A stretch of DNA of 64,000 nt, taken from NCBI GenBank assembly GCA_020634975.1, contig JACKAQ010000003.1:524172-588171 (forward strand). The letters run 5' to 3'. Under the pieces are notes generated by a model. It saw only the letters and a program-made list of their open reading frames with translations. It was not told the DNA's origin and did no database searches. The number at the start of each line of letters is the position of its first letter. Positions within the stretch are counted from its first letter, which is position 1. Shown one piece after another: positions 43,137 through 51,970 of the stretch. Made by a program: the position numbers and the translations under genes. The DNA comes from JACKAQ01 sp020634975 [NCBI: Calditrichia bacterium]. GTDB lineage: Bacteria > Calditrichota > Calditrichia > RBG-13-44-9.

Positions 43137-43961
43137 TTGCCGGAGACAGTTAAGTCTATCATTCTGGGAATCGTTCAGGGATTATCCGAGTTTTTGCCTA
43201 TTAGCAGTTCAGGACATCTGGTGTTATTTGAAGCCATGCTGGATCATCAACAGGCGGGTATCGCATTTGAAATTTTTGTGCATTTTGGCACGCTGGCGGC
43301 CGTCTTCGCCGTGTATTACAAAGATATTTTCGGAATGCTGCGCTATTTGCCCGGCATCCCCAAATTTCTGATGAACGGTATGCGCATCACCAATGAACAA
43401 GACCGCTACTGTGCGTTAACTTTTTACATTATCGTTGCAACCATTCCTGCGGTAATTGTCGGGCTGTTTTTCAAAGACACCATCGAGTCACTATTCGACA
43501 GCACAACGCTGGTGCTCGGTGCGTTGCTGTTTACAGGTGCAGTAATGTGGAGCTCTCGTTACACTCAGGAAGACAGCAAATTTTTTAACCTCGCAACAGC
43601 AATTTTGATCGGTTGCGCACAGGCATTTGCTATCATTCCCGGTATTTCCCGTTCCGGCAGCACGATTGTGATGGCATTGTGGCTGGGCGTAAAACGCGAA
43701 ACCGCCGCACGGTTTTCATTTCTGCTGTCCATTCCGGTTATTTTGGGTGCGACAATTTTGCAGGTAAAAGATTTTATGGAAGCTCCCCCGCCTTCTGATC
43801 AAATGATGAATATTGCATTCGCAACCATCGCTGCGGCGATATCGGGCTATTTTGCCATCATTTTACTGCTGGATATTATCCGCAAACAAAAGCTCGAGTG
43901 GTTCGGTGTTTACTGCGTTACCGTCGCGCTTATCGGAATCGTGTATGTGAATTTCTTCTAA
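43137..43961 (+). CDS. uppP: Undecaprenyl-diphosphatase
   Basis: 274 residues, eight predicted membrane helices. It has the BacA/UppP signatures VQGLSEFLPISSSGHLVLF near the N-terminus and PGISRSGSTIVMALWLGVKR in the second repeat, holding the catalytic Glu, Ser and Arg residues. The start codon is TTG at 43137, supported by AAGGAG six bases upstream; there is no in-frame ATG nearby. It dephosphorylates undecaprenyl diphosphate so that the lipid carrier can be reused for peptidoglycan and surface polysaccharides, and is a target of bacitracin resistance. It is in an operon with rseP and is followed by a terminator. Confidence 0.95.
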   Translation: MPETVKSIILGIVQGLSEFLPISSSGHLVLFEAMLDHQQAGIAFEIFVHFGTLAAVFAVYYKDIFGMLRYLPGIPKFLMNGMRITNEQDRYCALTFYIIVATIPAVIVGLFFKDTIESLFDSTTLVLGALLFTGAVMWSSRYTQEDSKFFNLATAILIGCAQAFAIIPGISRSGSTIVMALWLGVKRETAARFSFLLSIPVILGATILQVKDFMEAPPPSDQMMNIAFATIAAAISGYFAIILLLDIIRKQKLEWFGVYCVTVALIGIVYVNFF

Positions 43962-43996
43962 GCTTTAGATTTTATTACTATTTAAATTCGATTATT

Positions 43997-44021
43997 AAGA
44001 GCGGTGCCGGTCATCGCTCTT
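43997..44021 (+). terminator. Rho-independent terminator after uppP
   Basis: A 7-bp perfect stem (AAGAGCG / CGCTCTT) with an 11-base loop is followed by TTTTGTTTTT on the plus strand, 36 bases after the uppP stop. Confidence 0.75.
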
Positions 44022-44180
44022 TTTGTTTTTGGGAAGAAATCAAACCGCCGGAATTCCGGACACAAAATTTTTCCCGCCGCAACCCTTCCGCAAATCATTT
44101 ATTTTTGGTAACTTTAGCAGCTTTTTACAGATTTGGTTTTCTAAATCCGGGAAACATATTCACCCAAAACAACTGGTAAT

Positions 44181-45626
44181 ATGGAAAAATTAGAACAATT
44201 TTCAAGTCGATGGGCTTTACTTTTAGCAACGATGGGAATGGCAATTGGCGCCGGAAATATCTGGCGTTTTCCGCGACTTGCCGGACAATATGGCGGCGCG
44301 TTTCTGATTCCCTGGGCAATTTTTCTGATTTTGTGGTCGATCCCGTTGCTGATGGTAGAATTTTCACTCGGTAAGGAAACCCGCAAAGGTCCCATTGGCG
44401 CGTTCGCTAATTTTCTCGGAAAAAAATATGCCTGGATGGGTGCTTTTATTGTCATTTGCACAATGATGATTATGTTTTATTACTCCGTCGTAACCGGATG
44501 GGCGTTGCATTATTTTGTCGCTGCAGCCACAGGCATGCTAACCGGTGCGGATCACAACGCTTATTGGAATACCTTCACCGGCGCAAGCTTGCAACCGGTA
44601 TATTATCATTTGATAGCGTTGAGTATCACATCGCTGATAATTTATCAGGGTGTTGTGAACGGCATCGAACGAGCAAACCGGATTTTGCTGCCATCGCTGC
44701 TGGTATTGCTGGTTATTGGGGTCATCCGTTCGCTCACGCTGCCTAATGCGACAGCCGGATTGAACTATCTGTTTGGATTTCACGGTGCATCGCTGAGCGA
44801 TCCGGCAATGTGGCTGGAGGCGCTTTCGCAATCCGCCTGGTCAACGGGCGCAGGTTGGGGATTGGTGCTTTCCTATTCTGTTTACATGCGCGATCGCGAC
44901 GATGTTACGCTCAATGCATTCATCACCGGATTTGGCAATAATTCGGCATCGCTGCTGGCTGCTTTGGCAATCATCCCGGCAATTTTTTCGCTCTCCGGCT
45001 CGCCCGATGCCGCAATAGAATCGTTGAAAGCCGGTAATCAGGGACTTACATTTATCGTTATTCCACAACTGTTTGAACAACTTCCCGGTGCCCAATTGCT
45101 CACCGCGTTTTTCTTTCTGGCGCTGTTTTTTGCAGCAATCAGCTCGCTCATCGCCATGTTCGAGCTTTCCACCCGGATGTTTATGGATTTCGGCATGAGC
45201 CGCAAAAAAGCGCTGCCGCTGGTCAGTGCACTCACAGCTGTTGTCGGTTTGCCATCCGCTTTTTCGCTGGATGTCTTCAACAATCAGGATTGGGTTTGGG
45301 GGCTTGGCTTGATCATCAGCGGCGGATTTTTCACTTTTGCTGTGCTAAAATCCGGCGTTACAAATTTCCGTAACAAATATTTACTCACTGCCCATAATGA
45401 TATTCACGTTGGCAATTGGTACGATTGGGTAATGCGCTACCTCATCCCCATCGAAGCAGTTGTATTGTTGGTGTGGTGGTTTTACCGGGAGTGGGTTGGC
45501 GATGACTGGTACAACCCGTTCAACGTTTACAGCTTTGGCACATGCCTTGCTCAATGGGGAATTCTAATTATTTTGATGGTTTTGATGAACAACAAGCTCA
45601 ACCAATGGTTGACAAATCGAGGATAA
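44181..45626 (+). CDS. Sodium-dependent neurotransmitter:sodium symporter family transporter
   Basis: 481 residues, about 12 membrane segments. The NSS family start is clear: GMAIGAGNIWRFPRLAGQYG (helix 1, sodium and substrate sites), then GGAFLIPWAIFLILWSIPLL. AGWGLVLSYSVYMRDRDD is the helix 6 region. It imports an amino acid with sodium. A tiny helix protein of the MetS type (45628-45732) starts one base after its stop. In Corynebacterium, MetP with MetS takes up methionine and alanine; that is the closest known arrangement, so methionine or alanine is the likely cargo. Confidence 0.92.
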   Translation: MEKLEQFSSRWALLLATMGMAIGAGNIWRFPRLAGQYGGAFLIPWAIFLILWSIPLLMVEFSLGKETRKGPIGAFANFLGKKYAWMGAFIVICTMMIMFYYSVVTGWALHYFVAAATGMLTGADHNAYWNTFTGASLQPVYYHLIALSITSLIIYQGVVNGIERANRILLPSLLVLLVIGVIRSLTLPNATAGLNYLFGFHGASLSDPAMWLEALSQSAWSTGAGWGLVLSYSVYMRDRDDVTLNAFITGFGNNSASLLAALAIIPAIFSLSGSPDAAIESLKAGNQGLTFIVIPQLFEQLPGAQLLTAFFFLALFFAAISSLIAMFELSTRMFMDFGMSRKKALPLVSALTAVVGLPSAFSLDVFNNQDWVWGLGLIISGGFFTFAVLKSGVTNFRNKYLLTAHNDIHVGNWYDWVMRYLIPIEAVVLLVWWFYREWVGDDWYNPFNVYSFGTCLAQWGILIILMVLMNNKLNQWLTNRG

Positions 45627-45627
45627 C

Positions 45628-45732
45628 ATGCTGGAATTAACAACTATTATTTTCATGACACTTATTCTCGGATCAATTTGGGGCGGTTTTATTTATTTAC
45701 TAAACCGCGCTTATCGAAAAGAGAATCGTTAA
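45628..45732 (+). CDS. MetS-type small subunit of NSS transporter
   Basis: 34 residues, too short for most gene finders. One helix (TTIIFMTLILGSIWGGFIYL) is followed by a short basic tail (LNRAYRKENR). The ATG at 45628 comes one base after the stop of the NSS transporter, with GAGGATAAC upstream. The pattern of an NSS symporter followed by a ~35-60 residue one-helix protein is that of methionine/alanine importer MetPS. It probably stabilises the large subunit in the inner membrane. Confidence 0.88.
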   Translation: MLELTTIIFMTLILGSIWGGFIYLLNRAYRKENR

Positions 45733-45931
45733 AAAGCCTCATTTTTCTCACCAACTTTGCCGCTTTTACGCCCATCGCTCAAAAGAAATTCATTTTTTTT
45801 TGAGTAGAACTATTTTTTTTGTAATGAAATCAAAATTCATTCGTCTAACTATAGGGAAAGTGGAATTTTAAAAAACGGATTTTCGCCTTCCCGCGAAAGT
45901 TAACACAAACTAAACGTAGCAATACGGAACG

Positions 45932-46948
45932 ATGGCAAATAACGGAACATTATATTACCGCCAGGCTGTAACGGAACTCAACAAAAAAACGGTTCACCCG
46001 GCATATTTTATTCATGGGGAGGAAGGTTTTTTAATTGACGATCTGGTAGAGCGCATCACCAAAGCTTTTGTCGGGAAACCGCAAAAGGAAATGAATCTGT
46101 TTGTGCGTTACGCGCCGGATGCAACATTGGATGATCTGATTTCGCTAACTGCAGGCGGCGGATTATTTTCCGATCGTAAATTGATTGTTTACAAAGATTT
46201 CCAGCAGCTGAGAAATGCAAAAACAGATAGTCTGCAACGCTACCTCGAACGACCGGACAGCAATATTTGCCTGATTATTATCGCACGGGTGGATAGTGTG
46301 AATCAAGCCAAATACAAACCGCTTCAGGAGATGATGGTTTCTATTCCGGCGCTGCCGCTTCGCGAAAACGAATTGCTCGAATTCATCGAAAAGGAATTTC
46401 AGAAATACGACAAATCCATTACACCGGAAGCAGTGCAAACACTCGTTTATTTGGTTGGCGATAAAATTCACGATTTGAAAGCAGAAATTGCGCAGGTGGT
46501 TAACGGAACACCGGAAAAAACAGTGCTCGACGAAGCGGATGTGGAAGCAATTGTTGGCGTTTACGGCACACAAAATGTGTTCGAATTAACCCGTGCAATC
46601 GCCCAGCGGAAACTTGAAGAAGCGCTGTTTATCCTCCACAATTTGCTGGAAAAAGGCGAAAGCCCGGTGGGAATATTATTCATGTTGTTGCGACACGTCA
46701 CCATATTATGGAAGATACGTGGTTATTATCAAAGTGGTGAACGCAACGAGCGAGCCATTCAGGGCGGCCTGAAAATTTACCCGAAACACTTCGCCCAGTA
46801 TGCCCGCGAAACGGCGGCCTGGAGTGGCGGGCAATTACTCGAAGCCATGCGGTTACTAAAGGACTGCGACCGCATGTTGAAATCCAGCCAACTATCCCCG
46901 GAGATCGCAATGGATCGCCTGGTTTTCCAGTTGGTTGCTTTAAAATAA
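45932..46948 (+). CDS. holA: DNA polymerase III subunit delta
   Basis: 338 residues, typical for HolA. There is an AAA+-like fold with PAYFIHGEEGFLIDDLVERI near the N-terminus, LTAGGGLFSDRKLIVYKDFQ, LVGDKIHDLKAEIAQVVNG and FELTRAIAQRKLEEAL, followed by the helical collar (LLRHVTILWKIRGYYQSG). Delta opens the sliding clamp as part of the clamp loader at the replication fork. The sigma factor gene follows 25 bases later on the same strand. Confidence 0.93.
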   Translation: MANNGTLYYRQAVTELNKKTVHPAYFIHGEEGFLIDDLVERITKAFVGKPQKEMNLFVRYAPDATLDDLISLTAGGGLFSDRKLIVYKDFQQLRNAKTDSLQRYLERPDSNICLIIIARVDSVNQAKYKPLQEMMVSIPALPLRENELLEFIEKEFQKYDKSITPEAVQTLVYLVGDKIHDLKAEIAQVVNGTPEKTVLDEADVEAIVGVYGTQNVFELTRAIAQRKLEEALFILHNLLEKGESPVGILFMLLRHVTILWKIRGYYQSGERNERAIQGGLKIYPKHFAQYARETAAWSGGQLLEAMRLLKDCDRMLKSSQLSPEIAMDRLVFQLVALK

Positions 46949-46973
46949 TTCAATATATTTGGGAACTTCGAAT

Positions 46974-47606
46974 ATGGTCAATGGTAAAACACAAGTCGAT
47001 TACATGAGTGGAAAGTCTGAAATAAAAAAAGTAACTGATGAAACCCTGATCGCAAGATTTCAGCAGGGTGATGTTCAGGCATTCGACGTCTTGGTTCGGC
47101 GCTATAAAGATCAACTGCTCAACTATGTTTTCCGGTTTGTCGGTAACCGAACCGATGCGGAAGACATTGTTCAGGAAACCTTTTTACGGGTTTTCAAAAA
47201 CAAGCATTACTACAAAGAGATCGCCAAATTTTCGACCTGGGTTTACACCATCGCAGGAAATTTGGCGAAGACGGAACTTCGCCGGCGCAAACGGCGAAAA
47301 ATATTTAGCGTGAGCAATTTTGTAAATGATGAGCGCGATTACGACATCCCGGATACTGCCCGCAACCCGGAACAACGGGTGGACGGCAGCATCAAAGACG
47401 ATTATATCCAAAGCGCTATCGAGAAGCTACCGTCCAAATTCAAAGAAGTGATTCTTTTGAGAGATGTGCAGGGATTTGCATATGAGGAAATTAGCCAAAT
47501 ACTGAGCATTCCATTGGGAACGGTGAAATCGCGCGTTAACCGGGGTCGATTAAAACTGCAAGAAGATTTGAAATTTTTACTGGAGAGTGAACCTAAAGAT
47601 GGCTAA
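46974..47606 (+). CDS. ECF RNA polymerase sigma factor (RpoE-like)
   Basis: 210 residues from the ATG at 46974; a TTG at 46959 and an ATG at 47004 are alternatives. Region 2 is VRRYKDQLLNYVFRFVGN with TDAEDIVQETFLRVFKN. The helix-turn-helix of region 4 is FAYEEISQILSIPLGTVKSR, followed by VNRGRLKLQEDL. The sequence is of the RpoE/ECF02-like type that usually responds to envelope stress. A likely anti-sigma gene begins 22 bases later and rseP is about 4 kb upstream, a combination that suggests regulated proteolysis. No promoter of the same class was identified. Confidence 0.92.
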   Translation: MVNGKTQVDYMSGKSEIKKVTDETLIARFQQGDVQAFDVLVRRYKDQLLNYVFRFVGNRTDAEDIVQETFLRVFKNKHYYKEIAKFSTWVYTIAGNLAKTELRRRKRRKIFSVSNFVNDERDYDIPDTARNPEQRVDGSIKDDYIQSAIEKLPSKFKEVILLRDVQGFAYEEISQILSIPLGTVKSRVNRGRLKLQEDLKFLLESEPKDG

Positions 47607-47628
47607 AAAAGCACGGTGAGGACGGCCT

Positions 47629-48195
47629 ATGATGAATAGCGACAATTTGCAGGAATATTTTTCGGATTATATCGACGGAGATTTACCGCCACAACAACAA
47701 TTGGCTTTAGAGGAAAAACTCAGAGAAAATCCGGAAGTTTGGGCAACTGTAGAGCGGATGCGAATCATCCGGGAAGAGATGCGTAAACTGCCCCCCATTA
47801 GCGCATCACCTGATTTTGAAAACAGGTTACATCAAAGAATTCAGGGAGTGGCAACCCGCCCTTTATCAGATTCCCCCCTCGCTAACATTATTAGTTGGCG
47901 AAACGCAGCAGCGGTAGCTGCAACGGTTCTGGTCGTATCTCTGTCATCGATGTTTATGTGGCAGGGCAGCGAGGGGGATTCTTCCGCGAAACAATTACCG
48001 CAGACCACCAATTCATCCACGTTTAATTCGGGGCAGGCTGCTCAGCAAAAGCCACTTCAGTCTGAACAACAACTGACTCCCTCGAAAGAAGCGACAATTG
48101 CCAAAGCGAAACAAGATTCCATCAACGCCAAACGCAATCAACAGCTCCAGCAGTTAAAGGACAATATTCAGATTGTTAACGAAAAAGCAGATTAG
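47629..48195 (+). CDS. Putative membrane-bound anti-sigma factor
   Basis: 188 residues. The N-terminal 60 residues resemble the sigma-binding domain of anti-sigma factors (LQEYFSDYIDGDLPPQQQLA, LREN, then WATVERMRIIREEMRKL), but the zinc-coordinating His and Cys residues are missing. One membrane helix lies near 91-111 (NAAAVAATVLVVSLSSMFMW), and a Gln/Ser-rich periplasmic tail follows. The layout matches RseA-type proteins that hold an ECF sigma at the membrane until proteolysed. It starts 22 bases after the sigma gene. The last codons form one arm of a terminator. Confidence 0.75.
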   Translation: MMNSDNLQEYFSDYIDGDLPPQQQLALEEKLRENPEVWATVERMRIIREEMRKLPPISASPDFENRLHQRIQGVATRPLSDSPLANIISWRNAAAVAATVLVVSLSSMFMWQGSEGDSSAKQLPQTTNSSTFNSGQAAQQKPLQSEQQLTPSKEATIAKAKQDSINAKRNQQLQQLKDNIQIVNEKAD

Positions 48196-48228
48196 AAATA
48201 GTTTTTAAAACTATTGCGATCTGCTTTT
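48183..48228 (+). terminator. Rho-independent terminator after the anti-sigma gene
   Basis: AAAAGCAGAT (48183-48192) pairs with ATCTGCTTTT (48219-48228), with a second inner stem AATAGTTTT/AAAACTATT and a following T-run. The left arm is made from the final codons of the anti-sigma gene, and its stop codon lies in the loop. Confidence 0.88.
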
Positions 48229-48307
48229 TTTTTGTATATTTGGGAAATTTTGACGATGTTTATCTGCGAACGTTTAAAATTTCCCAAATAATACAGGGAC
48301 TGTTTAG

Positions 48308-50065
48308 GTGACCAAAAGCTTCCTCTTAACGATCGTAATTGCAATACTTATAGCAGTGTTGTTGATTGGTTTTCTGCCAAACGACAGTGCTTTTTTTGTG
48401 AGCATCAAAATTTTGTTATCGGCGGTGCTGGGTGTTGGGGCTTATGTTTATCTTTTCCGGATTGAGCCGGAAACTGTGGTGGGAATTTTACCTGACGAAG
48501 ACGAAGAAACAGACACCGGAACCACTCAACAGGACACCACTCCCCTTCCCAAATCATCCGAAAAAAGCGACCCCCGTGGCGTTGAAAATTATTTCGATGA
48601 TTTTCTGGAAACCCTTTTGCCGCAAATTCAACGCACAACCGTGAGCAAAACGGTTGCGCTGCTGATGGTCAATTTCTACAAAAAGCAATTTTATCTTCGC
48701 TCATTTGCATCTGAAACCACAACAAAACCGGACAGCGATATTTTTTTCGGGCTGAGCGAAGGTTTACCGGCACTCATTTTTAAAGAAAAAAAATCGCTGC
48801 TGGAAAATAGCCTGCCCGAAAGCGACGGACTTCTCCCCTATCACGATCCCGAAACAAAAGTGCGCTCATTCATCGGCGTTCCGCTCATGTACAACGATTA
48901 TCTCATCGGCGTGCTCTGCGCCGATTCAGATGTTCAGGGCGCATTCAGCAACGACGATCTCAAAATTCTCGAATCATTCAGCACGTTGATGAGCATTCAA
49001 CTTGCCTGCAGTAACAAATTGTACGAATACGAAACTGAAAATCGTACCACAAAAATGTTGTATGATTTTACCCGTCAAATTCAGGAAACACAATCACTTA
49101 AGGATTTGTGGCAACAGCTCAGTATTGCCTTGAAATCTGTGTTCAAAGCCGATAGCGTTATCATCGCGGAGCGTGCCGGAAAAAGCACGGCAAAAATTAC
49201 ATTTGGTTCGGAAAACAACGGTGTTTATCCGGCTGGCGAAGTATTTCCGAATAACGAAGGTCTGTTGGGCTGGGTGCTTCGCAAAAACGAATGCATCTTG
49301 ATTGAAGATTTCTCATCGAAAGAAAACTACATTCCGCGAATGAGCCTCAACGAAACGCCGATCACCCAGTTCAAATCGATGTTGGCTGTGCCGGTGGTTT
49401 TGGATGGCGATGCCCAAATGGTTGTGTCCATCGAAAGCAAAAAAGCATTCCAATTCGATGAGCAGCACAAAAATATTCTGGAAACAATGGCGTATCAGGT
49501 TGCCAATTACCTGGACAAAACCTGGACGATTCGTCAACTGGAGCAGCACAATTTAATTGACCCTGAAAGCGGTTTGGGGAATCATCGCGGGCTATTAAAA
49601 GAGCTGGAAAAAGAGATCGATCGCGCGAAATCGTTCGACAAAATATTCTGTTTGCAATTGCTAAAAATTTCAACCGCGAAAGCGGATCTCGCCCCGCAAA
49701 TTTACGATCGTTTGGTACGCGAAGTGCTGGCTTTTACCATTCCATTGTTTGGAAAAAACACCTATCTTTTTAAAATGAACGACTCGGAATTTGCCCTGTT
49801 GTGGCCGGAGCAGGTGTTGCGTGAAGTATTCTCGCAATTCCAGGAAATCTATCGCAAAATTGCCCAAAAACGCCCGTGGGTCGACGGACATGTTGAAAAA
49901 GTTTACGTCAATTGCGGCGTTGTTGAATACCCGCAAATGGGGCAATCGGTGAATGAATTGATCGAAAACGCCCGAAAAGCCCTGCGAAAAGCTGAGCAGC
50001 GCGGCCCAAATACGATGGAAATTTTCGAAGACCCGCAAAATGGTCGTGGTAAAGAAACCACTTAA
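48308..50065 (+). CDS. Membrane sensor with two GAF domains and degenerate GGDEF domain
   Basis: 585 residues, GTG start at 48308. Two membrane helices (about 5-25 and 33-52) are followed by an acidic linker (PDEDEETDTGTT) and two GAF domains (about 95-240, with SFIGVPLMYNDYLIGVLCAD; about 265-415, with AVPVVLDGDAQMVVSIES). The C-terminal 160 residues have the diguanylate cyclase fold (DPESGLGNHRGLLKELEKEI), but the signature position reads MNDSEFALLWPE instead of GGDEF, so cyclase activity is unlikely. It may still bind GTP or c-di-GMP, or act as a regulator. It is a signalling protein on its own promoter after a terminator. Confidence 0.82.
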   Translation: MTKSFLLTIVIAILIAVLLIGFLPNDSAFFVSIKILLSAVLGVGAYVYLFRIEPETVVGILPDEDEETDTGTTQQDTTPLPKSSEKSDPRGVENYFDDFLETLLPQIQRTTVSKTVALLMVNFYKKQFYLRSFASETTTKPDSDIFFGLSEGLPALIFKEKKSLLENSLPESDGLLPYHDPETKVRSFIGVPLMYNDYLIGVLCADSDVQGAFSNDDLKILESFSTLMSIQLACSNKLYEYETENRTTKMLYDFTRQIQETQSLKDLWQQLSIALKSVFKADSVIIAERAGKSTAKITFGSENNGVYPAGEVFPNNEGLLGWVLRKNECILIEDFSSKENYIPRMSLNETPITQFKSMLAVPVVLDGDAQMVVSIESKKAFQFDEQHKNILETMAYQVANYLDKTWTIRQLEQHNLIDPESGLGNHRGLLKELEKEIDRAKSFDKIFCLQLLKISTAKADLAPQIYDRLVREVLAFTIPLFGKNTYLFKMNDSEFALLWPEQVLREVFSQFQEIYRKIAQKRPWVDGHVEKVYVNCGVVEYPQMGQSVNELIENARKALRKAEQRGPNTMEIFEDPQNGRGKETT

Positions 50066-50192
50066 TTTTTGCAAATCAGGGCAGGAATTCTGCCCAAAAC
50101 CAACCTGCCAAACAGTTGTTAACATTCCGGTTATGTCCAAGATAATCAACACTGCATCAAATATTGACCGCTGCAAAACCTGGGGAGATAAC

Positions 50193-51518
50193 ATGCGCAC
50201 CTTACGTTGCTTACCAATCATTTTACTATTTTGGGCAACACTTTTTGCTCAGGAATCTTTGTTACAATCCGGACCGATGGTCGGATATTCGGAAATGCGC
50301 GAAGTGCTGTTGTGGGCGCAAACCAATCAACCGGCGAAAATTTCGTTCCGGTATTGGGAAGCGGGTAAACGCAATTCAGCCAAAATTTCTGACGAAGTAA
50401 ACACCAAAAAATCAGATGCTTATACGGCTAAAATTCCTATCGGACTATTGGAACCTGGATTGGTTTACGAATACGAATTGCTGATCAACGGAAAAGTGGT
50501 AAAGCGCCCCTACCCGCTCAAATTCCAGACCCAAAAATTATGGCAATGGCGGGAAGATCCGCCGGCGGTCAAATTTGTAATCGGCAGTTGCGCGTATGTG
50601 AACGAACCCGTTTACGATCGCCCCGGCACGCCGTATGGCGCGAATTACGAAATTTTCACGGCGATTCACCAAAAACAACCGGAATTTATGATTTGGATGG
50701 GCGACAACACCTATCTCCGCGAAGCGGACTGGTTCAGCCGCAGCGGCATTTTGCATCGCTACACCCACACCCGTTCGCTGCCGGAATTGCAGCCGTTGTG
50801 GGGTTCCACCCATCATTTCGCTATTTGGGACGATCACGATTACGGCCCGAACAATAGCGATCGCAGCTTCCGCGAAAAAGCAACCACGCTGGAAACCTTC
50901 AAATTATTTTGGGGAAATCCATCTTTCGGGCTGGAAAGTTCACCGGGCGTGACAACAATGTTTCAGTGGGCGGATCTCGATTTTTTTATGCTGGATAATC
51001 GTTCCAACCGCAGCCCGGAATACCGCACCACCGGCGAACGAACCATCCTTGGCGATGCCCAAATCGAATGGTTGATCGACGCGCTGAAGGGCAGTTTTGC
51101 GCCGTTCAAATTTGTGGTGGTTGGCGGACAATTTTTGAACAGCTTCGATCGTTACGAAACCTTCAGCACATTACCGGCTGAGCGCGAGCGGATACTCAAC
51201 GCAATTGCGCAGGAACGCATTCCCGGCGTATTTTTTCTGGATGGCGACCGGCACCACACCGAACTGTCCAAACTGGAACGCTATCGCGATTACCCGATTT
51301 ACGATTTAACCGTTTCGCCGCTGACCGCCGGACCAAACCCGCGCGCTGCCAACGAAGCCAATCGCTATCGCGAAGACGGCACATTTTACGGCGACCGCAA
51401 TTTTGCAGTGCTGGAAGTGAACGGACCACGCCGGGAACGTGTTCTGAAAATAACCATTTTTGACACAGCCGGAAACGAAGTATGGAATCGCAGCATCGAA
51501 GCTAAAGATTTACAATAG
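50193..51518 (+). CDS. PhoD-like phosphatase / metallophosphoesterase
   Basis: 441 residues from the ATG at 50193, which has GGGGAG upstream and starts a signal peptide (IILLFWATLFAQ). An open extension back to 50040 lacks protein-like character. An N-terminal Fn3-like PhoD domain (about 20-120) precedes the catalytic domain, with IWMGDNTYLREAD near 170, AIWDDHDYGPNN near 212 (metal-binding DxHD), and FFLDGDRHHTEL near 349. Relatives are secreted phosphodiesterases/phosphatases that free phosphate from organic esters. There is no Tat twin-arginine motif, unlike PhoD itself. The 50-residue membrane protein follows by 26 bases. Confidence 0.88.
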   Translation: MRTLRCLPIILLFWATLFAQESLLQSGPMVGYSEMREVLLWAQTNQPAKISFRYWEAGKRNSAKISDEVNTKKSDAYTAKIPIGLLEPGLVYEYELLINGKVVKRPYPLKFQTQKLWQWREDPPAVKFVIGSCAYVNEPVYDRPGTPYGANYEIFTAIHQKQPEFMIWMGDNTYLREADWFSRSGILHRYTHTRSLPELQPLWGSTHHFAIWDDHDYGPNNSDRSFREKATTLETFKLFWGNPSFGLESSPGVTTMFQWADLDFFMLDNRSNRSPEYRTTGERTILGDAQIEWLIDALKGSFAPFKFVVVGGQFLNSFDRYETFSTLPAERERILNAIAQERIPGVFFLDGDRHHTELSKLERYRDYPIYDLTVSPLTAGPNPRAANEANRYREDGTFYGDRNFAVLEVNGPRRERVLKITIFDTAGNEVWNRSIEAKDLQ

Positions 51519-51544
51519 GTTACAAAAATCGGCCGGGTGAATGA

Positions 51545-51697
51545 ATGAAAACATTCTGGATTGCGCTGCTCATTTTGGTTTTGGTTGGACACGTTATTTG
51601 GTTCATCATCTACGCCATCCGCGTGCTGAAAAACGATGATGTGCAGATCCACATACCGGAAAAATCGGACAGAGATGATCGCCAACCGAAAAATTGA
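51545..51697 (+). CDS. Small one-helix membrane protein
   Basis: 50 residues from the second ATG (51545) of an ATGAATG. One transmembrane helix, about residues 4-28 (FWIALLILVLVGHVIWFIIY), is followed by a hydrophilic tail rich in Asp, Lys and Arg (EKSDRDDRQPKN). GGGTGA is a weak ribosome binding site. It lies 26 bases after the PhoD-like gene and 273 bases before the A2M gene. I recognise no family. Confidence 0.6.
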   Translation: MKTFWIALLILVLVGHVIWFIIYAIRVLKNDDVQIHIPEKSDRDDRQPKN

Positions 51698-51970
51698 TGA
51701 ACACATTGAATTCGTCATCGCAACGGCAACCCTTTGCGATGGCGAATAATTATTCTGCAGACAAATTTTAAACCCCCATTTAAATTAACCGAAACCACAA
51801 AATTTCATTTATCACAATTTTTTACAGAATTGTGAGCGGCGGATTTTCTCATTTCCCGGTAGATATGCCCCCCATTTTATGCGATATTTCGGAGATTTTC
51901 GCAAAGGTTGAAACAATTACAGGTTTGGTGATAATAATGATAAATCATGAAATAATAAGAGGATCATTGA

